Shown: piece by piece, positions 24,222 through 33,477 of the stretch
Numbering within the stretch: position 1 is the stretch's first letter
How the letters are laid out: each line of letters begins with the position of its first letter
NCBI RefSeq assembly: GCF_026914185.1
Contig: NC_070568.1
Location: 248,001 to 312,000, forward strand
DNA length: 64,000 nt
Direction of reading: 5' to 3'
Source of the DNA: Puccinia triticina
Lineage: Eukaryota; Basidiomycota; Pucciniomycetes; Pucciniales; Pucciniaceae
Notes under the pieces: model-generated
Databases searched by the model: none
The model's input: the letters and a program-made list of their open reading frames with translations, nothing else
What the model was told of the DNA's origin: nothing
Translations under genes and position numbers: made by a program

Positions 24222-25093
24222 TTATTCCTCGTCTTCCTCACCAGCCTCTTCACCGGCATCAGCCTTCTTTGCCCGTTTTCGCTTGACACGCCCGGCACGA
24301 GAGCCACCGTAAGGACTGGTGAGGGCGAAGTCGATGTGTTTTTGGCTGTCGAGACGGACAACAAAGGAGGGGACGTTGACGATCTGCTTGCCAACGCGGA
24401 TGTGACGCTGTCGGATCAAAACACGAGCGTGGTGGATGGATTTGGCCAGACCGGACTTGAAAACCTGAGTCTGCAGTCGACGCTCCATGAAATCTTCAAT
24501 CTGCATCAAGAATAAGTCCCGACAAGGTTAGCCTCGGCCAAAGTCTCTCCGCGGACACAATGGCAAGTGAGAGAGGCGGATAGCTCACCTTGAGCGCGAG
24601 TACGTAATCAAGTCTCATCCTTGATTCGTCGAGCACACCGATCCGGACCAATCGGCGAATGAGGGCGTTTCCCTCGAAAAGACGCTTGGGGTCCTTGTCG
24701 TCCAACTTGAGGAGCTCTCGAGCAGCTCGTCGGATCTTGGACAGAGTCAAAGCGATCCGCCAGATCTCTCGTTTGTTTCGTAGACCGAATTCACCTGGCG
24801 CGGTCAGTGGTTGGATGGATCAGGCCAGGTTAGCTTGCAGTAGGAAACGAGGGGTGGCTCGAGAACAAGGTGAGGATGGTAAATGCTGACCGGCCAACTT
24901 CAACTCGGCATCGAGACGGGGGGCCTCAAATGGTCGACGGGGGACCTTGTAGGTTTTCTTGTGGTTGCGAGGAGCCTATAATGAGGGCATGGGCCAGGGA
25001 GATGCCAAAAGTGGAGCAAGTCAGGTCTTGGTCAAACAGACAGGCGAGGGCTGGGGTTGAGGTGGAATGAATAGAATGACCCACGAGAGGCAT
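24222..25093 (-). CDS. RPS9: 40S ribosomal protein uS4 (RPS9)
   Basis: Structural protein of the small ribosomal subunit body. Exons 25093-25085 (only three codons, MPL), 24975-24891, 24794-24589 and 24500-24222 join to a continuous frame of 192 residues. The protein runs [18 protein letters not shown], then RKAARE-type helices ([20 protein letters not shown]), [21 protein letters not shown], the S4 RNA-binding domain ([37 protein letters not shown]) and an acidic end [10 protein letters not shown]. Exon 1 was chosen because MPxAPR is the expected N-terminus and the next bases form a GTGGGT donor; no other ATG upstream gives it. Divergent from RPL21, 468 bp apart. Confidence 0.95.
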
Positions 25094-25561
25094 CTTGATG
25101 TGGTGAGCAGGGAGGTGAGTGTGCCGGTCCTACAGCGTCCTCGTGTGATGAAGTCCCTCTGGTCTCGGTGTGCTTGCTGTCTTGATGTCGGTGTGGCCAG
25201 CGCGGGAGCCGGGCGAGCGACCAGCCGGGAGTCGGGACGAGCCAGTTAGGGCTTGGCGCAGCAGGCGCTCTCCGCAGTTAGGTTTTGGGCCGGTTGGCGG
25301 TCTCACTGCCCCCTCCTGGCGAGTGGGAAGCCCAGCCTGAGAAGGAGAGCCGGCAGCGAAATCGAGAAGAACCGAAGCACGGCCCCCACTCGTCAAGCCG
25401 GTCAGGAAGTAACCTTCAGTATGTCCGATTCCCTTCCCACTACGTCCCGGCGCACATCCTCCGCACAATCCGGCCGATCGATCCAACTACTTGGCACACT
25501 GGTTGACCGGAATCATCTTTTACCTGTTTCTCTTCAACCCTGCAGATAAGCATCGCCCACC
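25094..25561. promoter_or_regulatory. shared divergent promoter of RPS9 and RPL21
   Basis: The two ribosomal protein genes start 468 bp apart in opposite directions, so their promoters and 5' UTRs must lie here. The region is GC-rich, without long ORFs of known type. I see no single motif I can name with confidence. Confidence 0.65.
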
Positions 25562-26197
25562 ATGCCTCACTCATTCGGTTACCGCGGTCGCACGCGCGAC
25601 ATGTTCAAGCGAGGCTTCAAGCAGGCGGGACAGATCAAGCTTTCGACTTTTATGAAGGTCTACCGAGTTGGGGACATCGTTGACATCAAAGCTAACGGTG
25701 CCCAGCAGAAGGGTATGCCTCACAAATACTACCATGGGTTGGTCATCTCGTTTTTCCTGCTTCGCTCCGAAAGCCACAAGGAACCTCGTTGTTAATCCTT
25801 TGGCGATCATTTAGCCGTACTGGTATTGTCTACAATGTTGCCCCTCGAGCCGTTGGAGTAATTGTCTACAAGGTCGTCGGAAACCGTTATCTGGAAAAAC
25901 GTGTCAACTTGCGCATTGAACACGTCAAACACTCGAAGTGCCGTGATGACTTTCTGCGACGAGTAAAAGAAAACGCCCGACTGAAGAAGGAGGCTAAGGA
26001 GAAGGGAGGTGAGGGCGAATTGTATTGCTGGACCCAGTCGTATTGGCACTCATCCGTTTTTTTTCGTATCTATCTTAACTACAGAGAAAGTGCAACTCAA
26101 GCGATTGCCTGCCGGACCTCGAGAGGCCCACACCATTTCTACCCAGTCAAACGCCCCTGTCACTTTGGCTCCTATTCCTTACGACACCACCATTTAA
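25562..26197 (+). CDS. RPL21: 60S ribosomal protein eL21 (RPL21)
   Basis: Large-subunit ribosomal protein. Exons 25562-25737, 25815-26008 and 26085-26197 join in frame (483 nt, 160 residues, the usual length of the family). Sequence features: [15 protein letters not shown] at the start, [15 protein letters not shown] (SH3-like barrel), [18 protein letters not shown] across intron 1, [15 protein letters not shown], and a C-terminus [14 protein letters not shown] ending in PIPYDTTI. Introns are 77 and 76 nt. The ATG is at 25562, with no upstream in-frame alternative of the right type. Confidence 0.96.
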
Positions 26198-26299
26198 ATT
26201 TCCAACCTTATTCATCAATTGTACTGTGCTTGTCCAGCTACTCTCAATGAAGCATTTGGTCAACTCCACTATGCCCCCACTTTTCAAGCCACTCATGCC

Positions 26300-26480
26300 C
26301 CTCGGCTAGGGTTGAGAATGGGCCGGTTTTGGGCCGGCCCACTCAAACTTTTGTTTGGCCCGACAAGGGTCCCAGCACCAATGGATGGGTCAGCATCCGT
26401 GTTTCTTGGAACGACCCAACTCAAAACAGTTGGGTTGGGCTGGGTCGGGTCACTGCCTTCGTTGGGTTGGACCCGGGTCA
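26300..26480. repeat. GGGTTGGGC / GGCCCGAC low-complexity repeat
   Basis: Irregular tandem GGGTTGG, GGGCCGG and GGGTCGGG words and their complements. No gene. It lies just 3' of RPL21 and next to the CACTA-like MITE. Confidence 0.5.
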
Positions 26481-26517
26481 GACCCTGGCAGTAGAGAATT
26501 AGAAAAATGATGTTTTT

Positions 26518-26764
26518 CACTGCAAAAAAAACTGTGTCAACTGTGAGCAGTTGACATGCGGCAACTCTGAGGAAGCTTGTGGTGTTACACCAGCCTTACT
26601 CAAGGTTTGACTCAACCTAAGCTTCAATGCACAGTCACTGTGCACCTTGCACAGTGACTGTGCCAACAAAGGCACTTCTGCATTCATGTGGAGTTACAAT
26701 GGCAGCTTGGCTTGAGTATCCTGCATGTCAACTGCAAGCAGTTGACCAAGTTATTTTTGCAGTG
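26518..26764. mobile_element. CACTA-like MITE, 247 bp, TTT TSD
   Basis: Starts CACTGCAAAAAAAACTG and ends with an inverse ending TATTTTTGCAGTG; subterminal TCAACTG(C/T)(A/G)AGCAGTTGAC hairpins at both ends. TTT on both sides (26515-26517, 26765-26767). Internal GCACAGTCACTGTGC dyads are shared with 9700 and 51850. Confidence 0.75.
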
Positions 26765-26868
26765 TTTCAATCCTTTCTGAACGCGCCATTTCTGACCAGG
26801 TAATAACTTTTTGGGGCAGCAAAATGTGCACAACATCATGGAGTTTGTTTCTACACTAGCTCAACTAA

Positions 26869-27110
26869 GGCCCCGTTTGGCGCCAATATAATAATTGGTG
26901 AAATAATCCGTGACATTTTGATTATTTCACCCAAACTAAAATGTAATTCAATACATCGCTGGCGTTTGTCAGTACATCAAAATAAACCCAGCCAGCCAAC
27001 CACCCACCTCTTGTACTGATGACCCAGTCGGCCATCAAGTGGATGTAATGTAGTCCACCCAATGAACAGGACAGTCATTGTAACAGGACGGTCATTGAGT
27101 GGACTTAAAT
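26869..27110. repeat. lone Harbinger-like terminus (GGCCCCGTTTGGCGCC)
   Basis: TAA (26866-26868) followed by GGCCCCGTTTGGCGCCAATA matches the ends of the element at 36395-40819. No inverted partner is seen downstream, so it is a truncated copy. Confidence 0.5.
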
Positions 27111-27189
27111 CCACTCAATGGCCCCAAAGGCCCCAGATGAGTTTGCACAGGCCCTATACCAGCCCCTTTGGTGCAACACAAAAAAATCT

Positions 27190-27455
27190 GCCTCTGGCAC
27201 TTTGAAAAGTGTGTCTGCCACTACAAAAAGTGCGTCTGCCACTATGAAAAGTGCGTCCGCCACTTTGAAAAGTGCGTCTGCCACTATGAAAAGTGAGTCC
27301 GCCACTATCAAAAGTGCGTCCGGCACTATCAAAAGTGTGTCCAGCACTATCAAAAGTGCTTCTGGCACTATCAAAAGTGCGTCCGGCACTCTGAATAGTG
27401 CGTCCACCATTATGAGATATGCCTCCGGCAATACAATAAGCGCCTTTGGCACCAT
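27190..27455 (+). repeat. 21-bp minisatellite, about 12 units, open on both strands
   Basis: Unit GCGTCTGCCACTATGAAAAGT and variants, about 12 copies in register; each contains a CACT..AAAAGTG dyad. Because 21 is a multiple of three, one plus frame (27118-27465, 115 residues) encodes a heptad SASATMK-like repeat and one minus frame (27455-27105) encodes hydrophobic LIVADAL-like heptads. There is no signal peptide or known domain; I do not call a gene, only a coding-competent repeat. Confidence 0.7.
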
Positions 27456-27719
27456 GATATTTTGACGGATGACCCCCTCAAAATTATATGTCCCAGAAAT
27501 GGACCAAAATAAGTCAAAAACACAAAAAATGTAATTTTTTGGTGTTTTGAATGTATTTTGGAAGTTTTTACGTTGAATATCTCCGAATACTCAAATATTC
27601 AACAAATCAGTATTTGAGGGGCCCAAAAAACATGTTGAATACCACCGTGCTATGCCTTGGTTGTATCCACTCAATAACTGACCGGGCCATCGAGTGGATA
27701 TACAAAATTTTTGTATCTA

Positions 27720-28960
27720 ATCAAGCAAATGGAAGGGGATGGTCCTGTATGAATACAGTCGGCTAATCAATAAACTCAAGCAATTGAAAGAGGAAAGTAT
27801 TGACAGTCTCTTGGAGGACATGTTTGATCTGATGATCAAAGTGGCCTCTAAATACAGGATCTTGCTCTGAAGTGTGAACCAATATTGATGGCTACAATGC
27901 TGCATCCCGCTTGGCATTTACTCCTCTTTTCAAACAAATTTCATGATCATCACATCTTGGCTCAAGCCCTTCTGTTGGAGAAATATAAGGAAAGACAGCT
28001 GATGATGAAACCTTGAACTCCTCCTTCAACCAAGGAACCTTCCCAAAGGACGGCAATTGAGGACAATGGATACAGCTTCTATCCAGCCAACCCAGGTGTG
28101 CATGAAAGTGAGGACAAATTGAACCGTTACCACAAAGCAAAATACACGTTAGGAATTCAAGGAAACATATTGCATTGGTGGAAGGTACATTGGTTTTTCT
28201 TCTTCTTTTTTTTTAGATGTCATGCCTTGCTTATGATTAATTAAAATCAGACTCAAGCCCCATCTTTTCCCGTCTTGGCCTCCCTTACAAGGGATTATTT
28301 GGCTTGGGCCAGCAGCTCGGCAACAGTGCAGTGGACATTCTCTACCGCTGCCAAAATATGTACCAGCTCCCAAAATGCCCTCAGACCTCAAAAATTTGAG
28401 CGATGCATCAGTAGTCACAACACTGGGTCGCTACGCTACGCTACGCTATTTCAGCGCTACGCGTTAGCGTAGCGGCAAAAAGCGCCCATCTATCTTGCAT
28501 AGCGTTAGCGCGCTGTTAGCGCCGCTACGCTGCGCTAATTTTCAGCGGCGCTAACAGCGCGCCAATTCTTTGTTAGCGTTAGCGCGCCGCTACAGTCGCT
28601 ACGCTACGCTGCGCTGCGCTACAGCGCTTTTAGCGGAAAAAAAGCCCTTTTTTCCCGCTAAAGGCGCTGTAGCGCAGCGTAGCGCGCGCTCTTTTGCGCC
28701 CTACATGTTTAGCGTTAGCGCAATTGCGCGCATCTGCGCTAACGCTACGCTATCAGCTAAAATAGCTGCGCACCGCGTGCGCGTAGCGTTAGCGCATATG
28801 CGTGCAATTGCGCTAACGCTACGCTAAAAAATAGCGCATTTGCGCTGCGCTACGCTACGCTAACCGCTATGGTTAGCGTAGCGACCCAGTGTTGGTAGTC
28901 ACCTCTGGCTTTGCGGTGGAGTCTTGTCTCAAAGCTAATTTGATGAATGTCTTGCCATCT
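27720..28960 (+). pseudogene. decayed hAT transposase, interrupted by a TAGCG-rich MITE
   Basis: Pieces in several frames match the hAT transposase at 43935-47093: FDLMIKVASKYRILAL, LMATMLHPAWHLLLF (there LLAMVLHPAWRLSLI), then the C-terminal dimerisation block LASLTRDYLAWASSSATVQW and FSTAAKICTSSQNALRPQKF (about 28268-28410), where the Ser-Ser-A-T-V pattern is diagnostic. The reading continues after the inserted element (28895 on) as LWLCGGV and FDECLAIFEAAD. Frameshifts and stops make it non-functional. The insertion at 28419-28894 duplicated 8 bp of this coding sequence. Confidence 0.75.
28419..28894. mobile_element. non-autonomous hAT element, TAGCG-rich, 8-bp TSD
   Basis: 476 bp between two copies of GTAGTCAC (28411-28418 and 28895-28902). 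Ends AACACTGGGTCGCTACGCTA and TAGCGTAGCGACCCAGTGTTG form an inverted repeat. The whole interior is built from TAGCG/CGCTA words and hairpins, such as GCGCTTTTAGCGG and its inverse. It lies in the C-terminal domain of an older hAT transposase, so it is shown to have moved. It encodes nothing. Confidence 0.85.
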
Positions 28961-28969
28961 TTGAGGCTG

Positions 28970-30293
28970 CAGACAATAACCCAAAATTCAACCCAGCGCT
29001 CATACTATAGTTATTTTCATTTTCATCTCCTTTTTTTCCTAATCCTTTTCACCCTCACCCTCTCTCCCGTGTCAATTTTGCTTGCCTTAACATAACACAT
29101 TCCCAGAAATCAAGTCTCAAGGCCGCTTTTCAGTGAGAAAATCACTATTTCAGCCAATTTTGCCTGCCACTATCTAGCAACAAAACAATCACTATTTCAG
29201 CGGTTTTTCCCACTATTTATCCAAAAGCAAAGCGATTATACGCTATTTAGCAGTCAGTGTAGCGGTGTAAAGCTCAAATGTGTTCCTGAGAACCTTTTTC
29301 TGAGTGCAGAAACGGATTTATGAGGAAACCTCTGCCTTTCCTGGTTCACTAGACACTAAAACAAGCCTACCAATCTCAGATTGGCAGGTTTAATTGAGTG
29401 ATAGTGGAGTGTTATCAAAAGATAACTGTTTTATGAAGTGGGTGTGATGAAGTTGCTAAAATGTGTTATGAGTGAGGAGTCTGGACTTCAACCAGGTGAT
29501 ACTTGGCCAAAGAGGACCCTTCAGAGAGCTATGTTATGTAATGTAAGTGTTGTGTAGAGTTGTTATTTCATGTGTAAGTGTTTGTAATGTGTTTAAAAGT
29601 GACTGACATATTGTGGAGTGAGAAGTTGTGTACTTTGTTATAGGGTAAACTGAGTGCAGGTAGTCTTCTGGGGGAAAGTTACAACAGGGGAGGAGAGAAT
29701 CCTTTTATAGACAACAGTGAGGGATTTTAGCTCCAGAGGAGCTCCACATGAGATATTTTAGCTAGGTACATGAGGGTTTTTGGCTAGTACATATACTGAA
29801 TGGGTGAATGTGATTGGTCAGGACTGTACATGTGATTATGGGTTGTGATCTGCAGGCTGAATCAGGGGGTGTGATTGGTCAGGACAAGATATTAGTGTAG
29901 TCATGCTGTAACCAGGTCACCTTCTGTTGTCATGCAACAAAAATCCACTAGCGCATGCAGCTATCTCATGCAGCTATCACATGCAGCTAGCACCTGCATG
30001 AGTGCCTGCCTGAGTACACTGTATGTATGTATGTATGTAATGATGCAGCTGTATGTAAATATGTATGTAGCTATGTGTGTATACTAAGTGTTGTAAACTG
30101 TGGTTTATGTAACTGTTTGAGGTTGTAAGGGGTGCTGTGAGTGTGTAAGAGCATGTAACTTCTGGGTGAGGGGCCCTTATGAGTGTTCTGTAAGGCAAGA
30201 CTAGGGGTGAATTTGTCCCTAGAAGCTGAATCTTGAGGAGTATTAAGTGATTTACAAGAGAAAAAGGGAGTTTAAGAGTGAAACTAATAGAAA
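28970..30293. other. AT-rich spacer, no gene
   Basis: 29100-29280 has repeated CACTATTT(C)AGC words of the hAT-MITE type. 29640-29760 (AGAATCCTTTTATAGACAAC) resembles 8615-8660 and may be LTR promoter sequence, but ends were not found. 30018-30040 is a GTAT microsatellite. Confidence 0.4.
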
Positions 30294-30338
30294 TAAGAAA
30301 GGGGGGTTAATAAACGTACCCGGGTATTTCCGCGTTTG

Positions 30339-30438
30339 TGTTGTGACTAGAATCTGTGTAGTTCTATTGCTCCGACTTGCCCGCCTCTTCCAACTCCTAT
30401 ACTCCAATTGTGGAGTTTGTCCACCCCACCGTACAACA
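30339..30438 (-). repeat. Copia element 3' LTR (left copy)
   Basis: 100 bp, TGTTGTGACTAG to GTACAACA, identical in every base to 35228-35327. On the minus strand it is the 3' LTR: the polypurine tract GAGGGGGGA (30439-30447 on the complement) lies directly inside. GTTTG (30334-30338) outside equals the 5 bp beyond the other LTR. Confidence 0.93.
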
Positions 30439-30624
30439 TCCCCCCTCAAACTCCACACCATGAGTACAACCAGAAAGGATAGAAGAAAAAAAAAAAAAAA
30501 AAAAGAAAGAAAAAAAACATGAGGAGATGTGTAGGAAACAATTTTTTCTTTTATAGGAATATGTCTAGATGATTTAAGATATGAGTTTAAAGGAGTAAAA
30601 AAAATAAGAGAAGAAATTTAATAA

Positions 30625-33477
30625 TCAAGTGAAAATTTTATCCATTGATAGCGAGTGAAGGTTCAATCTAAGTGTTTTGGTGAAGAAATCCGCCAAGTTG
30701 TCCGATGTTGAAACCCAATCGAGCTTGATGTTATGTTCCCGGACCGCATCGTTTACGAAGAAGAAATTCTGCTCTAGACTTTTCATGTGACCTTTTGAGG
30801 CTTTGTCATCCAAAACAAGGACGGCCGCACGGTTGTCACACTTGATTTTAAATGCGAGTTTGATATTGAAGGATTTGAGGATAGGAATAAGAAACAGTAG
30901 AAAGTCTACCAACGACCCTAGTGAAATAAATTTGGCTGCGCACGGCGAAGTTGCGACTACCTTTTGTCTTCGAGAACCCCAGGCCACTGGGCTACCCAGT
31001 AGTGTGATGATAAATCCGGAAGTCAATTGTTGAAACTCTCCCCCCCAGTTCGCATCCACCCACGTAACCAGATCGTCTCCCACAGGATGTAGCCGAAGTC
31101 GTTTCAATCGGGTGGTGTTGATGTACTGAACCAGGTGTGATAGAGCGTTCCAATGAGATTCGTTGGGGTTTGAACTAAATCTGGCCAGGTAATTCACGGC
31201 GAAGCTGATGTCAGGTCTGGTCCCCAAGGCGAGGTAATTGATTGAGCCAATCAAGGATTGATACAAGGTTGCCGAAACCGGTTCACCCCACAACGTAGTG
31301 AGGTCGCAAGTCGGCAGCGGTGTGTTGGTGGGTACTAGGATAGGATTTACTTCTTCCTTGTATTTCTGAATCAGTTGGTCGACCAGGAGATGTTGACTTA
31401 AAAATATGGAGTCTGTTGTATAATCAAGTTTTATGCCGACTAGTTTATCCGGCCGTGCGTCCCACTTCACCCTCAAACTGCCTTCCATTTTTCTCCGAAA
31501 AAGATCGATATTGCTTTGATTATTACCGAAAACAATCCCGTCATCGACATGAATCCACACAATTATAACCGAGTTGTCCTTCTTGTACCTGTATAGACAT
31601 TCCTCCACCTCGTCACACTCGAAACCCCATCCATGAAGAAGACTCTTGAAATGCTTCCACCAGCAACGGCTGGCTTGTTGGGTTCCATAAAGGGCCTTTT
31701 TTAGTCGGAGAACTTTTCCTGCCAAGTGAGGGAACAGTTCAATCGGGGGATCTACAAAAATGGTCTCGTCGATCGGGCTGTGTACAAAAGCTCCCGTGAT
31801 GTCGAAAGAGTTTATGATCCACCTGTTCTTGATCGATAAAGTGAGTAGAACCCGGAGTGTTGAGAGTGAAGCTGTTGGAGCGAAAGTCGACCGAACGTCT
31901 TTGCCAAGTCTTTGTTTGAAGCCGCGAACCACAAATCTAGCCTTGAGTTTGTTGATGGAACCGTCAGAGTTCCTCTTGATGTTGAAAACGAAACAAGTGC
32001 TGATCGAGTGCTTGTCCTGTTTTTCCTCAATGTCGAATGTGTCGATCTGTTCAAGCTGAGACCACTCAGACATGCATGCGTCACGCCATGCCGATGATGC
32101 GGGGGATTTGAGAGCGTTCTTCAGGTTAGTCGGGATTTCTGCGTCAGAGATTGCCTGTAGAGTGTGAATTTGAGAATCCTGTTCGTCACATATTTCAGTT
32201 GTTCGCTCTTGTCCCAAAGCCAGAACTCTACGAACAAGGTGGTTGTTAGCAAACTCGGACGGTGCCAGAAACAAAGGCTTTCCTTGAAAGTCAAGGAAGG
32301 TTTCACACTCTGAATTTACCACCTTCTGCGACGTTGGATTCCAGAAAAACCACCCTCTCTCATCATCTTGATATCCAACCAAGTAACCGGTCCATCCACG
32401 TTGATCCAACTTGCGACGTCGTTCTTTTGGAATGTGAACAGCTGCCCGAGCCCCAAATGGGTAGAATGAGTCTGGATTAGGTTGGCGGCCTGACCACATC
32501 TCCAGCGGTGTTGTCTTGCATCGCTGATTTGAGAGCCTGTTGACGAGATAACATGCACATCGATACGCATGGGACCATAATTTTGACGGTAGCTCAGAAT
32601 GGGCCAAAGTTGAACGAGCGATGTCCCCGAGGGTGCGATTGAGACGTTCCGCCTCTCCGCTTTGTTCAGGGGTGTATGGAGAGGTGAATATGATCTTACT
32701 GCCGATTGAGTCGAGATAATCGGTTAATGGTTGAACCGTGTATTCCTTGGCGTTGTCGCAGCAGATAAATTTGGGGGCGGAATTGAAGTGTAACACGAAC
32801 TTCTTCACAAGAGCAATGATTATATTCGGGACTTCGGAACAAGATTTGATAGGAAAAACAAAAGAATAAGTGGTCGCGTGGTCACGAACAGTGAGTAGGA
32901 AACGATTGCCGGAGATATCAGGATCAAATGGTCCCATTACATCCGTCACAATAAGATCAAGTCGGTTTTCCCGTGTAATAACTTCCGGAAGAGAGTGTCG
33001 TCGGCGTTTGCTTTTTGTTTGTTTGCACGTTTCGCAGATGAAGGGTTGCCAAGACTTGAGGTTGAAAGATGGGACGAAACGTTGAAGGAATTCTTTTACT
33101 ATTGCGTTGGACACGTGTCCAAGGCGGCAATGCCAGTCATATGCCGGAGTTGTTAACTTGGAGGATGACCGTGTGGATACTTGATAGATAGACGGCTGGA
33201 AGAAATGAAAAGATTCAGGAGTGATAATCCACAACCGATTGTGGAAACGAGCGGTGATTGAAGCAAAGGAAGATGTCAGAACTATGTTGTGGTTCGGAAG
33301 GAAGAGCGGTCGGAAGCCGGATTCAATGAGTTGTCCTAGACTAAGGAGTGTTCCGGTCATTTCCGGACTGAATAGTACCTTCGGGATTGTTAGGGTACCA
33401 TCCCCATTGACCATCTTCAGGTGACCACTGTGAGTCGCCAACATCAAACCCGTAGATGATGCGAGATTCAGTTTCAT
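30625..33477 (-). CDS. Copia polyprotein: end of protease, integrase, reverse transcriptase, RNase H
   Basis: 950-residue ORF. Order: remainder of protease (LNLASSTGLML to LLSLGQLI), integrase zinc finger (WHCRLGH with a His pair, then CETC), integrase core with Asp in IVTDVMGPF, Asp in CCDNAKEY and Glu in SGEAERLNRT, RT (FDITGAFVHSPIDE, then catalytic WIHVDDGIVFG, with HVDD where YVDD is usual), and RNase H (TRPDISFAVNYLARFS, VTWVDANWGG, DNRAAVLV, and TSDNLADFFTKTL at the end). The ORF overlaps the gag ORF by 137 nt in a +1 frame. The true single polyprotein would need a frameshift near 33480-33520. No stop inside. Confidence 0.93.
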   Translation of the reverse strand: MKLNLASSTGLMLATHSGHLKMVNGDGTLTIPKVLFSPEMTGTLLSLGQLIESGFRPLFLPNHNIVLTSSFASITARFHNRLWIITPESFHFFQPSIYQVSTRSSSKLTTPAYDWHCRLGHVSNAIVKEFLQRFVPSFNLKSWQPFICETCKQTKSKRRRHSLPEVITRENRLDLIVTDVMGPFDPDISGNRFLLTVRDHATTYSFVFPIKSCSEVPNIIIALVKKFVLHFNSAPKFICCDNAKEYTVQPLTDYLDSIGSKIIFTSPYTPEQSGEAERLNRTLGDIARSTLAHSELPSKLWSHAYRCACYLVNRLSNQRCKTTPLEMWSGRQPNPDSFYPFGARAAVHIPKERRRKLDQRGWTGYLVGYQDDERGWFFWNPTSQKVVNSECETFLDFQGKPLFLAPSEFANNHLVRRVLALGQERTTEICDEQDSQIHTLQAISDAEIPTNLKNALKSPASSAWRDACMSEWSQLEQIDTFDIEEKQDKHSISTCFVFNIKRNSDGSINKLKARFVVRGFKQRLGKDVRSTFAPTASLSTLRVLLTLSIKNRWIINSFDITGAFVHSPIDETIFVDPPIELFPHLAGKVLRLKKALYGTQQASRCWWKHFKSLLHGWGFECDEVEECLYRYKKDNSVIIVWIHVDDGIVFGNNQSNIDLFRRKMEGSLRVKWDARPDKLVGIKLDYTTDSIFLSQHLLVDQLIQKYKEEVNPILVPTNTPLPTCDLTTLWGEPVSATLYQSLIGSINYLALGTRPDISFAVNYLARFSSNPNESHWNALSHLVQYINTTRLKRLRLHPVGDDLVTWVDANWGGEFQQLTSGFIITLLGSPVAWGSRRQKVVATSPCAAKFISLGSLVDFLLFLIPILKSFNIKLAFKIKCDNRAAVLVLDDKASKGHMKSLEQNFFFVNDAVREHNIKLDWVSTSDNLADFFTKTLRLNLHSLSMDKIFT

